A stretch of DNA of 64,000 nt from Saccharomycopsis fibuligera x Saccharomycopsis cf. fibuligera (GCA_001936135.1 CP012822.1:992001-1056000), one strand, 5' to 3'; shown: positions 20,501 to 31,084, numbered from the stretch's first letter. Numbers and translations are program-made. Notes: generated from the sequence alone by a model not told the origin.

Positions 20501-23500
20501 TAACTTTTTTCAACGATAACAGAGCGGACGATCTTAATGAAGTCATTGGGGTAATTTTGAGAATTCTTTACGGTAAATCCAAGGTTAGAATTACCAGTAA
20601 CTCCAAACAATCAAAAAAGAACTCAATCATCAAATTATTAGCAACCTTGCCGGAAAATTTTGTTGTTCAATTTTTGGAATTAGGCTATGGTGGCATTGAT
20701 TTTGATTCTTTTTTCAGTAGCAATAACCAAACTGAAGATGAAGTTTTTGGCACAATGAGCATAACTGATCGTCTAATGAGACAATTGAGTGGTTTTGTCA
20801 ATTTGCTTTCTGACTTAATTAGTGAATTGAAAGCAAAGTTCCCTAATGTTCTTGAAGCTGCTTTAAAACCATTGGTTTACGCTGTATCGGTTTCTCAATA
20901 TTCGTCAGATAAAAACAATGGTACCAACACCAATTTAGAAAAAGCTTCGAAAAAAGTAAGACAAGTGGGCCTTAAGAATTTGAATAGCTTGTTTAGTCTT
21001 TTGCGTAAAGAAAATTATGCGCCAATTGGGAATGAAGAAGACGACGCTTTGAAACCAAATTTTACCTTTGAATGGACAAATTATTTTGATAGTATTTATC
21101 AGTTTGTGGTTAAACCAAGACTTGACAAATTCAGCACCGAAAATTTGCAATCACCATCTTCATTGCTCAAGATTATTGTCTCTTGGGCCAATGTTCCTGA
21201 ATACACTCAATTTTTGTTTGTGGATGATTTCAAGCCAACTCGTGCTCTTCTTGAATTGTTTGAACATCCTGATTGCAAAAGTTCCGTATTGATTGAACTT
21301 TTGAATTTTGCACTTAGCATTGCTTCTTCGGAAAACATCGATGAAAATTTGGAAAAAGTTAGATCTTTGGTTATTGCTAGCTCGTTGAAAACGTTGCCTC
21401 AAATATTGACTAATGTCAATGTTACTAAGGATGTTATTTCTAAAGTTGTTGAATTATTGTTGCTTTTGATTGACAAAAAATTTGTCCAAGATAATAACAC
21501 CCTTAAAGTGTTATGTAATACTTTGGTACATGCTTTGGATAAATCTACTTTTGAAAATTACAATCATTTGGACTTGAACACCAAAACTAGTATTTTTGTG
21601 GCTATTTCTAAGTTACTTTCGATGTTGGAGATTGAAGAATTTGAAGAAATCAGACCAATTTACGAAACCGCTTCCAAATCATTCAAAGTGTACGCAGATA
21701 AAACTATTCGTGCTGCATTAGTGGATGTTCATAGTGTCATTGGTGACAAGTTCAGCAAGTTCAAAGAAGTCGCTACCATTATTTCTGACTTGAATTCGTA
21801 TAACACTAAAAGAATTAGTGAACCTGATTTTGAAAGAAGAATCGATGCCTTCACGATGCTCAATGAAACAAAATGGTCAGTTTTGGATGCTGAACAATGG
21901 TATCCCTTACTTTTCAATTGTCTTTTCTTCATCAATGACGAAGAAGAATCTTCAATTAGATCCAACGCTCGTTTTTCATTAAGCAGATTCGTGGACTGCA
22001 TTGCTTCTAAACCATCTGCCGAAGCAGCTTCTCAGCATGTGCACTTGTTGAAAGATGTAATTCTTCCAAATTTGCGCGTAGGTATTAGAAGAGACAATGA
22101 CAGAGTGCAAAATGAGTACGTTTTGCTCTTGAGTGCAATTGTCAGCAATGACAAGTACTACACTGAACTCAATGATATGCAAGTTTTATTCTTTGGCAAA
22201 GACGAAGAAGCCGATTTTTTCCTTAATGTGAACCATATCCAGATTCATAGAAGACAAAGAGCAATTAGAAGATCAGTGGCAGTGGGGCCAAAAATTGCGC
22301 CTAATAATATTTCCCATTATTTGATTCCAATTATTGAAAGATACGTTTATTCTACTGCTGAAACTTCAAGAAATTTGAATGTTGAGGCAATTGATGCTAT
22401 TGGCCTTTTGACTCGTTATGTCACTTGGAAACAGTATAAAGCCTTGTTGAAGAGATTTATCTCATATTTGAGAACTAAGAGAGATTTCTTCCGTGATGTT
22501 GTCCAATTGGTTGTTGCTGTGAGTAAATCATTGCAAATTTCTGTTCGCAATAAAGAAATTGCTAGAGATGAGAAAATCCAAGAGATGGGATTGAAAGAAG
22601 ACCCAAATGGCGATTCAGTCGCAGAGGCAGATTCAGGAGAAGTTCAAATTGAACTTGCTAAAGGTATTCATGATAAAGCAGTGATTATTGGATTGACCAA
22701 AAACACTGAAGAAATCAGCTCGTTCATAATTAACCTCTTTCCACAAATGATAGAAATTTTGGATGAACGAAATGAAGATACCGCTACTGAGAAAGTCTCC
22801 ATCTCCGAGGCCTTAGTTTCTCTTATTTTGTGTCTTCCAGAAGAGTTGAAAATTGTTGAGTTGCCAAGTGTTTTGACTAAGGTTGCCCAAATATTGAGAA
22901 GTAGATCTGAAGAATTACGTGACTCGGTGAGAAAATCTTTAGGTAAGATCGTTTTCAGCTTGGGAACTAAATACTTCAGATTTGTTATCAAAGAATTAAA
23001 ATCTTCATTACGCAGAGGTCCACAGATTCATATTTTGAGTTTTACAGTTCACTCCTTGTTGGTGATCTTGAATCCAATACTCAAGCATGGTGATTTGGAT
23101 GATTCTGCCGAATTGATCTTTGATATCGTTATGGAAGACATTTTTGGTGCATCTGCTCAGGAAAAAGAAGCTGAGGGTTACAGTTCCAAAACTAAAGAAG
23201 TGAAACATAGCAAGAGTTTTGACACTGCGGAGATTTTGTCTAGCAATATTTCATTTACCGAATTCAAAGTTTTATTGAACCCAATCAAATTGCTACTCGG
23301 TGAACATATCTCATTAAAGACACAACATAAGTTGGATGAATTGTTGAGAAGAGTCACTCTAGGTGTGAATCATAATCAAGAGTCTAAATCCCGTGATGCT
23401 TTAGTACTATGTTATGAAATTTTCTGTGACGCTGACAAAATCATGGCTGCTAGAAAAGCAGAGTTTAAAAAGAAGGCTACTGAATCCCAAGAGCACTTTT

Positions 23501-25524
23501 TGGTTCAATTGGACGCTAAGCCAATCAAGACCCAAATTGAATTTTCCCAATATTCTAATAGTTTGAGAAAATTTTCATTAGATCTTTTGAGAACCATTTT
23601 GTCTCACAATGAAGATTTGGTAACATTTGCCAATTTGAGCGGATTCATTCCATTATTGGAACAAAGTTTGCGTTCAGATAGTGAAGGACTATTGATTGCC
23701 TGTTTGAAATTGCTTAATATTTTGGTATTGTTGCCTTTAGATGAAGAAGCTAAGAAGAGATTTACCGTCTGTGCTAGAAAAGTGTTGCAAATTTTAAGAA
23801 ACAGTCCAACCACTAATTCCGATTTGGCTCAAGCTTGTTTGAAATTCTTGGCTTCATTAGTAAGGCACAAGAACGAAGACGTTGAGTTGAAAAATTCTGC
23901 TATTTCTTATATTTTGGTCAAGTTGATGCCTGATTTGGAAGATCCTAATAGACAAGGTTTAGCCTTCAACTTTTTAAAAGCAGTGCTTTCTCAACATATT
24001 CCATTACCGGAAGTTTATGACGTTATGGAAAAAGTGTCGAAGATTATGGTGACAAACCACACAAGAGAAGTTAGAAATATGGCTAGAAGCTCATACTTTC
24101 AGTTTCTTATGGAATATGATCAGGGTAAAGGTAAACTTGAAAAAGAGTTTTCCCTGTTGATTGCTAATTTGGATTATCCTGCTGAAGCAGGTAGACTCTC
24201 TGTTATGGAATTGATAAAATCCATCTTGATCAAAGCTACTTCTGAACTTTTGGTAAAAATTTCTACTTCATTTTTCGTTGCTTTGAGTAATGTTGCTGTT
24301 ACTGATGATTCTGTCAAATGTCGTGAACTTGCCACCACCATTTTAACTGATTTGTTCACGAAATTGAACACTAAGCATTTATCCACAATCGAAGCATATT
24401 TGATTTCTTGGATCAAACAAAGCTCTAATGATCTATTATTGAGATGCGGTTTCCAAATTTACAAGTTGTATATCACTGCAATTGGTGTTGACGTTAACGT
24501 CCAGCTTGATAAATTATTCGTTGATCGTTTGAATGAAATTTTAGTCGCTGCTGTTGAGAATGAAGATGAAGATGAAGATGACAATGATAGCCAAAACGCA
24601 ACGGATAATAAGTGGCAGTTATTGTATGCTGGGTTGACCACATTTACCAAAGTTGCTTCTATCAGAAAAGAACTGGTCTTGGTTAATGCAGAATTCGAAA
24701 ACTTTTGGAAGAATATCGCTGTGTTGTTATTGTATCCACATTCTTGGGTCAGATTGAGTTCTGCGAAGTTAACCGGTATTGCATTGTCAAATTTGCAAAA
24801 AATGAAGTTGTTAACTGCTGATGATATTCAAAACATTGCTGGAAGATCAGTTAGACAGTTAGGTGCTCCAAAAATTACTTCCGATCTTGGTAATCAAGTG
24901 GTGAAAAATCTTGTTTTCATTGTCATGTACTGGGAAAAAAATGGTAGCAACTATATAGCTAAGGGTAAACAGCATGAAGAAGATGAAGATGAACAACAGG
25001 AACAGGATGGAAACACCAAATCTTTCAACTTCGCCGTTGAATGGCTTATTAACAAGATTAGTTTTATTATGAGAAACGATTACAGAACCCAAGATTTTAT
25101 CAACTCTAAAAAGTTTGCCGTCAAATTAGTTGCTATGATTATCCAAATTTTGCAAGTTGACAAATTGAACTTACCAACTGTCAGTGAATCCATATTGCTT
25201 GGTCTTTATAATTTCACCGAAGAACAGTATATCGACGAATCAGACAAAGATAAGATTGAACTCAAAGAGCTCGCCAGTGAGTGTCAAAAAATCTTGCAAG
25301 ATAAAATTGGAATGTCGGAATACAGTAAGATGCTTGTTCGTGTGAGAAAGATTATTGCTGATAGAAGAATCGCTAGAAGAGCAAAGAGAGCGCAGTTAGC
25401 TTTTACTAACCCTGAAGCTGCAGCTAAGAGAAAGATCAAAAAGCATGCTAACGTGAGAGCTAAGAGAAGACATGAAAAGGATGAAAGTGGGTATTATCAT
25501 GGAAAGAAGAAGAGAATGTATTGA
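17533..25524 (+). CDS. UTP20: U3 snoRNP / SSU processome component Utp20
   Basis: Encodes 2663 residues (Saccharomyces Utp20 is 2493), by far the largest gene here. It is an all-helical HEAT/ARM-repeat scaffold of the 90S pre-ribosome needed for 18S rRNA maturation in the nucleolus. The start (KKTTKSTRRYTYESFKQ, then NFTDFCRDIHPYV) and the DRIM-type central part (about 850-1500) match the family. Acidic inserts occur near 820, 1020 and 2345 (EDEDEDDNDS). The C-terminus is strongly basic (about 2600-2663: RRIARRAKRAQLAFTNPEAA, then KRKIKKHANVRAKRR), as expected for rRNA contact. Codon use is AT-ending throughout. PAC and RRPE elements upstream agree with co-regulation with ribosome-biogenesis genes. 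Confidence 0.96.
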   Translation: MSGKVTKKTTKSTRRYTYESFKQKLDSISINSTTRSLNAQFKHDVGDDSFHFNEALSRWKEVNLSKNFTDFCRDIHPYVNSLAQLLYHKQVVFGKLKQYIDLHDNISLEPLLDLLSQFVHDLGEDFIGFYSESMKSLISLFLDVGSTNSNDTVTNQLMSNDNVIQWCFTSIVFIFKHLSKFLVKDLQPTLEVFYPCLILFKKFHILRFVSEAISFLIKKSPEKSVSKSLDFFKIKLDELKLENEKSALRNSLQIIFTESVKNVSGSFHSKALNNNLKLILNKAFDAEHINGQFVMAYCDVVLNLLSHGDAENVISIYQITINFINQFVIEHSDRIAQDEKYIISAFEILSALSFAEAGYKNSSWEQFDPCVRTLIKHVQLNESKAQYSSKIYEIISYFFTIVLRNAPMNFLAKFHPVIFQSMLELDNSKWFLGFVDNSLAFQKEKTLIFGSKLISDYIVKHWKDHSKQISLFLTNVKSDVLVDLSAGTKYAGNKLSVSITADFYNSLIKDLNKLLNDLSGANSTVNDSVLLEIYWRLLVLKYARHFKDYEILVQLFLKIFGQQFDSLFVIELAGKILDSLSKQDVSDTDRAKLLQKIVQEVTYTAYQEDELKFMEDNRLLQSNVFVLGLANFISTISKDDAKSIELLNTNSDALISSLSNCLLLPSHEIRTNALGLISTILIKKGEDVSVLINTAQATEDVPMNLEHGRDLALRIRQLSSEFDKPDHKDLERIIVVKWLFGFLSNKFKPVWDSILENIEKFVNRAEQQVWNLIQYFLYNRFSGADDKVFFKAKTARDSNSDENGEGVVENVELGMLDSRITSFYFSYNERFSNYYDLNRYLVNYSNNKRENTQHSTFIRFQSLNLLLKVPSLAEKKARFLVPIFLSDDTQDTETYGEEDDASDFNSAVATWTVKDKNILIDLFGKFKNIKNIYKSNEVYQRGLELLCSRNAPIQKAALNVILAYKVPGIRKYADNLRNMLDETSFKDEIITFFNDNRADDLNEVIGVILRILYGKSKVRITSNSKQSKKNSIIKLLATLPENFVVQFLELGYGGIDFDSFFSSNNQTEDEVFGTMSITDRLMRQLSGFVNLLSDLISELKAKFPNVLEAALKPLVYAVSVSQYSSDKNNGTNTNLEKASKKVRQVGLKNLNSLFSLLRKENYAPIGNEEDDALKPNFTFEWTNYFDSIYQFVVKPRLDKFSTENLQSPSSLLKIIVSWANVPEYTQFLFVDDFKPTRALLELFEHPDCKSSVLIELLNFALSIASSENIDENLEKVRSLVIASSLKTLPQILTNVNVTKDVISKVVELLLLLIDKKFVQDNNTLKVLCNTLVHALDKSTFENYNHLDLNTKTSIFVAISKLLSMLEIEEFEEIRPIYETASKSFKVYADKTIRAALVDVHSVIGDKFSKFKEVATIISDLNSYNTKRISEPDFERRIDAFTMLNETKWSVLDAEQWYPLLFNCLFFINDEEESSIRSNARFSLSRFVDCIASKPSAEAASQHVHLLKDVILPNLRVGIRRDNDRVQNEYVLLLSAIVSNDKYYTELNDMQVLFFGKDEEADFFLNVNHIQIHRRQRAIRRSVAVGPKIAPNNISHYLIPIIERYVYSTAETSRNLNVEAIDAIGLLTRYVTWKQYKALLKRFISYLRTKRDFFRDVVQLVVAVSKSLQISVRNKEIARDEKIQEMGLKEDPNGDSVAEADSGEVQIELAKGIHDKAVIIGLTKNTEEISSFIINLFPQMIEILDERNEDTATEKVSISEALVSLILCLPEELKIVELPSVLTKVAQILRSRSEELRDSVRKSLGKIVFSLGTKYFRFVIKELKSSLRRGPQIHILSFTVHSLLVILNPILKHGDLDDSAELIFDIVMEDIFGASAQEKEAEGYSSKTKEVKHSKSFDTAEILSSNISFTEFKVLLNPIKLLLGEHISLKTQHKLDELLRRVTLGVNHNQESKSRDALVLCYEIFCDADKIMAARKAEFKKKATESQEHFLVQLDAKPIKTQIEFSQYSNSLRKFSLDLLRTILSHNEDLVTFANLSGFIPLLEQSLRSDSEGLLIACLKLLNILVLLPLDEEAKKRFTVCARKVLQILRNSPTTNSDLAQACLKFLASLVRHKNEDVELKNSAISYILVKLMPDLEDPNRQGLAFNFLKAVLSQHIPLPEVYDVMEKVSKIMVTNHTREVRNMARSSYFQFLMEYDQGKGKLEKEFSLLIANLDYPAEAGRLSVMELIKSILIKATSELLVKISTSFFVALSNVAVTDDSVKCRELATTILTDLFTKLNTKHLSTIEAYLISWIKQSSNDLLLRCGFQIYKLYITAIGVDVNVQLDKLFVDRLNEILVAAVENEDEDEDDNDSQNATDNKWQLLYAGLTTFTKVASIRKELVLVNAEFENFWKNIAVLLLYPHSWVRLSSAKLTGIALSNLQKMKLLTADDIQNIAGRSVRQLGAPKITSDLGNQVVKNLVFIVMYWEKNGSNYIAKGKQHEEDEDEQQEQDGNTKSFNFAVEWLINKISFIMRNDYRTQDFINSKKFAVKLVAMIIQILQVDKLNLPTVSESILLGLYNFTEEQYIDESDKDKIELKELASECQKILQDKIGMSEYSKMLVRVRKIIADRRIARRAKRAQLAFTNPEAAAKRKIKKHANVRAKRRHEKDESGYYHGKKKRMY

Positions 25525-26040
25525 TATTGCGTATTTATATACCAGTAACTAGTAAAACATGTATTTTTATGTTGAATTAATAAGTTAATATAAACTTTTA
25601 TTAGACTGTTATAATTAAAATACTTATTTGAAGTGGCTATGTAAAAGTTATACAATACCCGGAAACAGATTGAACTGTTAAGCTTGCACCTCGGTAAGTA
25701 AAAGCATAAAAACAAAAACTTGTCCATGACAATCTGTTCGATGGGAAATTTATACATACGTTAGCTTGAGTATTTTAGACCAAATTGATTATATGGCCAA
25801 TTTGGCACTTTTATCAATCTTTAGAGTAAACCGTTTTGTTTTAAAGGTCTATTTTTAAAACGGGACAGCTCGAAATGAATTTCCAGTCAATGAATCACTG
25901 GCAATTAATTGCTACAGCCAATACATGAGAATATGTGAAACGTATTATGCAATGATACCTTTACTGAGTATAAAACGACAAACTGTAGAAAAAGAAAAGA
26001 ATTAAAAATAAATATGATATCGAATAACTGGAACACTCCC

Positions 26041-26090
<50 letters not shown>

Positions 26091-26125
26091 AATTAGACAA
26101 TTAATGATTATCTAAAACCAAATGT
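25525..26125. other. Convergent intergenic region UTP20/TRS23
   Basis: 600 bp, AT-rich, ending in a T15-A30 block at 26040-26088 just beyond the TRS23 stop. No snoRNA boxes or gene seen with any confidence. Confidence 0.5.
26040..26088. repeat. Poly-T/poly-A block
   Basis: About 15 T followed by about 33 A. The fold-back A/T geometry downstream of two convergent genes could act in 3' end formation for both, but this is inference. Confidence 0.8.
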
Positions 26126-27040
26126 TCAGAACCCACTGATAACCTCTTTTACTTTATTATCAAACAACTCTGTTTTTATTGGCATATCCATTGAGTAGAA
26201 CGGATTTTTCATAACATAGTCACTATACACCACATATATTTTTCTAAGCAAATCCTCAGCAATTTCATAATCTGTATTAAGCGTTTTCTTCGTCTCACCT
26301 GCTGCTGCTGCTGATCCAGAATTAACGAAAGACAATGACGATGCAGTCTTAGCTAAACTTGTAACGCTACTTTCTGCGGCACCAGCAACGGCAGAAGCGG
26401 CGGCGCCTACTGCTCCAGTAGCCGGGGAAGCAGCTCCTCTGTTGGAGTCATATGAGCGTCGACTATTGGTAGCAGCAGCAGCTGCTCCCGTAGCTCCTCC
26501 TGCTATTGCGTTTGAAGGTACAGGCTTCTCATGAATGTTTGGCGATGCAATCAAAATAAATTTTATTCCAGTTAGCGTCTGGAATATGAAAATATTGAAT
26601 AAACTGGTTTCTATTGTATTCAACCCTGTTAAGTTACTATTCATGTAGAAGAAATTCGAATTAAGCTTATTGTAACTGATGGACGAATTGGAAAGTAAGT
26701 TGACATTAGTCACTGCTGCATTACCCAGACTTGCAAAGTTACTAATGAGTTGATTCAATCGACTATTGCTGTTTTCATCATTACTATTTTCATTGAATGT
26801 AGTTGTATTAGCCAAATGATGGTTATGATGTAGCTTTGGCGTGTTTAAGCTATCTGCAAGAGATGATGTTGGGTTTTTCACCTGAGGTGGGGTTAACTTG
26901 GAGGCAATTGCATGAACGCCATGAATTGTTCCGGCAAAAACCAAATAATCATTAATTGAAAGCTTGTTAAGTCCGCTGGAGTAGTCCTGCTGGTAGATCA
27001 AGCCACCGGCTCTATTGAGAATGAACAACGAGTGGATCAT
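26126..27040 (-). CDS. TRS23: TRAPP subunit Trs23
   Basis: Encodes 304 residues (Saccharomyces Trs23 is 219). Trs23 is a core subunit of the TRAPP complexes that activate Ypt1 in ER-Golgi and autophagy traffic. The N-terminus ([20 protein letters not shown]) is the start of the longin-like sybindin fold; [28 protein letters not shown] (about 138-168) is the family core, and [31 protein letters not shown] (about 255-290) is the conserved C-terminal part. Between core parts lie a Ser/Asn-rich insert (about 65-130) and an Ala/Gly/Ser-rich insert (about 175-245); Saccharomyces Trs23 also carries an insert, but the Ala-rich one here is unusual. Confidence 0.92.
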   Translation of the reverse strand: MIHSLFILNRAGGLIYQQDYSSGLNKLSINDYLVFAGTIHGVHAIASKLTPPQVKNPTSSLADSLNTPKLHHNHHLANTTTFNENSNDENSNSRLNQLISNFASLGNAAVTNVNLLSNSSISYNKLNSNFFYMNSNLTGLNTIETSLFNIFIFQTLTGIKFILIASPNIHEKPVPSNAIAGGATGAAAAATNSRRSYDSNRGAASPATGAVGAAASAVAGAAESSVTSLAKTASSLSFVNSGSAAAAGETKKTLNTDYEIAEDLLRKIYVVYSDYVMKNPFYSMDMPIKTELFDNKVKEVISGF

Positions 27041-27757
27041 GTTGATATTTTAGTATTGCAGCGGGTGTCCTTATTATATGGGATGATATTAGGAGTGTTT
27101 CTAGAACCACTTTCGACCTTTTCTTATCTTTCAAAAATTGCTTCACTTGGCTACTCTTGTCAGTGTCAGTACCAACTACATTTATCAATCACTCAGGTTC
27201 ATTTTCCTCTTTCCGTGTGTACATGTCGAGTCGAAATGATTTGGTTTTCTGCCAACTGTTTCCTGCAACGCTCCCCAGTTTACCCGGACCGTCTCCGCCA
27301 AATCCTGTGTGCCTGCAAATGCTCAACATGAAGCAAAACGTCTCGACTCTTTTGGACTCTTCAAAAAAATATCAGCAAAGCAATACGTGTTTATTAAACT
27401 TTTGGCTATTAGCATATATATGTCACGTGGAGAAGTTCTGCTAGTTAGGTTATATACATTCTATAATCTTTTGTTTTTTTGATGATTAAGTTGTTCGTTA
27501 ATATCGTTGAATAATGGGTAATACTGATAATTGTAGTAGTCATTGGAAAAACGACGTGAAAAAATCAACAAAGGAAACCGATCCGTAACACCTGTGGAAG
27601 CTTTTTTAGTTTGAAAGGTAAAGGCTGCTAAACAAAAAGGGTCACGAAAGGGAAGCCTAAAAGTAAGACTGTCTGGCAATCACCACCAGTATTGATGAGC
27701 TATTTCAAACTTCAAGCTCAAATCAGAGTCAATATAAATTTTCAATAAATACAGACG
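27041..27757. other. TRS23 upstream / MTF1 downstream region
   Basis: 717 bp. The part next to TRS23 is less AT-rich and contains a TCACGTG E-box-like site at 27422-27428. A 72-codon open frame at 27461-27679 (minus) starts only 79 bp after the MTF1 stop and has no recognised domain, so it is not called. Confidence 0.45.
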
Positions 27758-28969
27758 CTATTTTCTGATAAAATCCCGCGCTTGGTCCTCTGCAAAATCC
27801 AAAAGTATTTCCGGTTTGAATGGCCAATACTGGAACAAATTCGTGAGTGTATATAATTGATCAACCGTTAATTCCATTGGCATCAAATGTCTCATTGATG
27901 CAAATTCTGGCTCACCATCATAAAACAAAAGTGCACCAGGGCCCAATAATTCAATACTTTCATATAACGGTGTAGACCGCATCATGAAAAGCTGTTTTGT
28001 TACATAGTCAAAATGTTCCATGTTTAAATCCATTGGCACGTCTTTTGGTCGGACATCTATCACTGCAATATCTTCAGTTTTGGACAGCAATATGCCATCA
28101 GTTTTCTTGATTATTACAGGATCATCCCTTTCCATTCGTTCCTTTGTGAAAAACGTTGATGCTTTACCTCGTTTATCTCCATACGCAACACCGACCATTG
28201 CTGGGGTCTCAGTAACGGCAACGAGTCGACAATCGGCAAATGCTTCAAACATCACCCCCATCCTCGTACGATTCCCAACATCAGTAAGCATCTTTAATGC
28301 ACTCACTTGTGAAACTATCATGAGCATACGCACGAGACCGTATCTTTGAAGCCAGTTTTTGTTAGCAATGCAACCAATATGTTGCACCGCGAGCCCTTCA
28401 CCAAGCTTATTGGTGTAGTTTCCCGTTATGAGCATGTTTGTGTGCAAATGGTCGCGTGCTTGAGTTTCTGGATTCAAAATTTTTTCCTCAATGAGTTCGG
28501 GAAAGGATTCCCATATATATGGGTTCTTATCGGTGAGTATAATGTTATCTAGTGAAAGATCCACATTTTGTCCTTCATTGATTACCTCGGTGGGTTCAAG
28601 CTTTTTTTTTCTTCCTTTTGTAGATTTCAGTTTAGTTCCGACTTCTGTTGCATTATTAACCTTTTTATTCAAGAGCTTATCATTAATGAAGGCTCTGGCC
28701 TTAGGCCCATGCTCCATGAGGATATGTTTAGCACCACTGCCATTTGGGTTGCCATTGGCCAAGTAATTCTCTAATTCAATGGGCAAGATGGCTGAGTTGG
28801 GATACATGTGAATTGCCTGTAGCTTGCTGGGATCTTTGAAGTGTGAAGCATAGTCAAGTTTCTTGAAAATGGAGTTCCATACAACAGGGTCCATAATGTG
28901 TGTGAAACCATAACGGTAGTTTAACAGCGAATAAACGGATTTATTAAACACAGGCTTAAACATTTGCAA
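27758..28969 (-). CDS. MTF1: Mitochondrial RNA polymerase specificity factor Mtf1
   Basis: Encodes 403 residues (Saccharomyces Mtf1 is 341). Mtf1 partners Rpo41 to melt mitochondrial promoters; it has an rRNA dimethyladenosine-transferase-like fold. Conserved pieces visible: YGFTHIMDPVVWNSIFKKLD (about 19-38), LQAIHMYPNSAI (about 50-61), a GNYTNKLGEGLAVQHIGCIANKNWLQRYG block (about 183-211), DVRPKDVPMDLNMEHFDYVTKQLFMMRSTPL (about 300-330), and the C-terminal LTNLFQYWPFKPEILLDFAED. The glycine-rich SAM motif of active methylases is replaced by MYPNSAIL, as in Saccharomyces (LYPGVGI). A Lys-rich insert at about 98-135 is extra. A second Met at residue 3 is an alternative start. Confidence 0.92.
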   Translation of the reverse strand: MQMFKPVFNKSVYSLLNYRYGFTHIMDPVVWNSIFKKLDYASHFKDPSKLQAIHMYPNSAILPIELENYLANGNPNGSGAKHILMEHGPKARAFINDKLLNKKVNNATEVGTKLKSTKGRKKKLEPTEVINEGQNVDLSLDNIILTDKNPYIWESFPELIEEKILNPETQARDHLHTNMLITGNYTNKLGEGLAVQHIGCIANKNWLQRYGLVRMLMIVSQVSALKMLTDVGNRTRMGVMFEAFADCRLVAVTETPAMVGVAYGDKRGKASTFFTKERMERDDPVIIKKTDGILLSKTEDIAVIDVRPKDVPMDLNMEHFDYVTKQLFMMRSTPLYESIELLGPGALLFYDGEPEFASMRHLMPMELTVDQLYTLTNLFQYWPFKPEILLDFAEDQARDFIRK

Positions 28970-30250
28970 TGTCTTGCGTTTTTACGATTTGAGTGCGCCT
29001 TATTTTTTTTTTTTTTTTTTTAAGGAATTTTCCTTGATATTGACTACTAGTTGCGTATCTTTGACAGAAGTAATAGTGTGATTTAATATATCTGCTATAG
29101 TCATGGCCATAATCTACATGCCAAATTTTTTCACTATTCACCGCAAAATTATTTTTTCTTGCATGCGAAAACATGTTAATGCATGCGCTATCCGTTTCTT
29201 ACCCGCGCAAAATGGCAGAACTTCTGACATTCCAACATGCACTTTACAACTCTTTTTGATATATTTTATCATTATAAACCATAGTCGACCAAGTATAGCA
29301 GTTTAAGATTTAAAAACTTTTCCCAGAAATGTCTCTTTTTTTTTTCCGAATGAAAATGCAACGTAGGTGTTGCAGTAACGAGTTAGTTCTGGATCGACAA
29401 ATTCTTTGTAAGGGTACTAAATGAACTTTATCAGTTTATTTTATAGGTCAACCAATATTTTTATAATTTTTGGCACGTCAACTAAAAACCACAGAATTGA
29501 CATTTAGGCTACTTCTTACTTCCTACTTTACGAATTCAGTAATGTTATTGTAAGTGTAGTATCCTGTGTAAAAGAAACTACATCTTCTTGTTCCTCCCTG
29601 ACAACGCATTTCAAAAAACAGGAGCCAGAGATTAAAAAAAAAAAAATTAATGAACTTAATAATTGAATATTTATTGGCAATAAGCGCTAGTAAAACAAAA
29701 GCAAAAATAAATGAAATAATTAAATTATTTGCGTGCAAGCACTAAATTGGTATTGCTAGAAACACAGGCCAAGCACTATAGATACGGAGCTGGCATGGGA
29801 TTGAGGAAAAACAAAACGTAGAGCTATCAAAATTAGAATTGGAATGTAGACATAATGATAGAGCACTGAACAACAGCATTGTGTTTTTTGTTCTCTTGTA
29901 ATTTGTAAATTATTTCAACTTTCTTTATTTCTTTTTTAAAAAAAAAAAAAAAAAATAACATTTGATAGTTTGCTATTTTTCATTGGTTAGGTGAAGGCTA
30001 TGCAAGTGAATTATAAAGGTCGGCAACTGTTCTGGAAAATAAAATGGGAGGATGTTTAAATGCATTACACAATTGCTTCTCTGTAACTGCATAGAAAGGC
30101 GGCAGCGGACTAAACACGTATTAATTGACCGAGCGGTAGGGGATGAAAGGAAAAAAGCGGAATATACGCCCCCCGACATCGCTTCGAAACGGAAATGCAA
30201 AGAAAATGAGTGAGATTTGATGTGTTGGTGATTTAGTTACGTGTATGCAA
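28970..30250. other. Intergenic region upstream of MTF1
   Basis: 1.28 kb with poly-T/poly-A runs near 29003-29021, 29335-29345, 29634-29646 and 29937-29955. The short open frames on both strands are AT-driven. No RNA gene recognised. Confidence 0.45.
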
Positions 30251-31084
30251 TTAGTCTTTGAATCCTCTTTTTGAAAAGTATTCTTTCCAGTTGATCTGTT
30301 GATCATTTTCGTTTTCTGATTCTTCAAATGAGTAGCTCACTTGATTTTGCTGCTGCGAGGCAAACAGCGAAGATGAAGAAGATGATGATGCGGCAGACGA
30401 AGATGACTTAGTCAAATACTCCGAGGTCGAATTGATTGATCTTGGGGTTTTAGCTGGAGCTGGAGCTGGAGGTTTTTGAAAGGGCTTTAGTCTCATAAGC
30501 ACTCTGTAAGGAATGTTGTCCATTTCTTTGAAATGCTCAGTGCCGAGGGCTGAGTTATTCCACATGTTTGGCACGACATAAGTGGCTTTGCTTCCGCCAC
30601 TAGTGCCAGCTAGTCCACCAGTTTTATCAAATCTGAGAGGTTTGCAATCATTTTTGATTGGAAGCAAGAGGGGTCTGTAGCCAGAATACAAAATATCCTG
30701 TCTAAATCTTCTGAGGTCCAAGTGCGATGTCGAGGCGACCCTTGGAAGGCTGTGCAAGTTTGCTGATTTCAATGTGGTGCGCTTCACATCAACCGTGCGG
30801 TTGAACTCCTTGATAAAGTTGGAGAACTTCTTCTCCGAGGAAAGGTCGAGCTTGCCTCTCTTTGCCGGCTTGATGCTAGCGCTTGTTGTAGCGCTGGCAT
30901 TGTTTGTGTTATTGCTGTTTCCGCTGGTGTTCTTTTTGGAGTCTGGATTCTGCTCGCTGTCCTCGAACTTTAGCTTATGGTTGAATGGCTTGTGGGATGA
31001 TGAGAAGGCGCGGGCAGGAGATTTGGCAAGCACGCTGCGGGAAACAGCAGCACTTCTGCGTAATGAGCAAGAGATAAGCAGCAT
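30251..31084 (-). CDS. Mitochondrial protein, Pet20/Sue1 family
   Basis: Encodes 277 residues. The first ~35 residues (LLISCSLRRSAAVSRSVL, then AKSPARAFSSSHK) are Arg/Ser/Ala-rich without acidic residues, a typical mitochondrial presequence with a likely cleavage site near RAFSS. Two segments match the remembered Pet20/Sue1 pattern: LYSGYRPLLLP at about 132-142 and MWNNSALGTEHFKEMDNIPY followed by RVLMRLKPF at about 174-203. Sue1 acts in degradation of unstable cytochrome c and Pet20 in respiratory maintenance. Linkers are Ser/Asn/Thr-rich (about 50-75) and the tail is a Ser/Gln-rich stretch ending WKEYFSKRGFKD. The assignment is by motif memory, not alignment. Confidence 0.6.
   Translation of the reverse strand: MLLISCSLRRSAAVSRSVLAKSPARAFSSSHKPFNHKLKFEDSEQNPDSKKNTSGNSNNTNNASATTSASIKPAKRGKLDLSSEKKFSNFIKEFNRTVDVKRTTLKSANLHSLPRVASTSHLDLRRFRQDILYSGYRPLLLPIKNDCKPLRFDKTGGLAGTSGGSKATYVVPNMWNNSALGTEHFKEMDNIPYRVLMRLKPFQKPPAPAPAKTPRSINSTSEYLTKSSSSAASSSSSSSLFASQQQNQVSYSFEESENENDQQINWKEYFSKRGFKD

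Noticed and set aside
25525-26040. Possible C/D snoRNA downstream of UTP20
   Set aside because: TGAT and CTGA-like words occur but not at box spacing and without a terminal stem.
27461-27679. 72-codon open frame after MTF1
   Set aside because: Starts 79 bp beyond the MTF1 stop on the same strand with no promoter space and no known domain.
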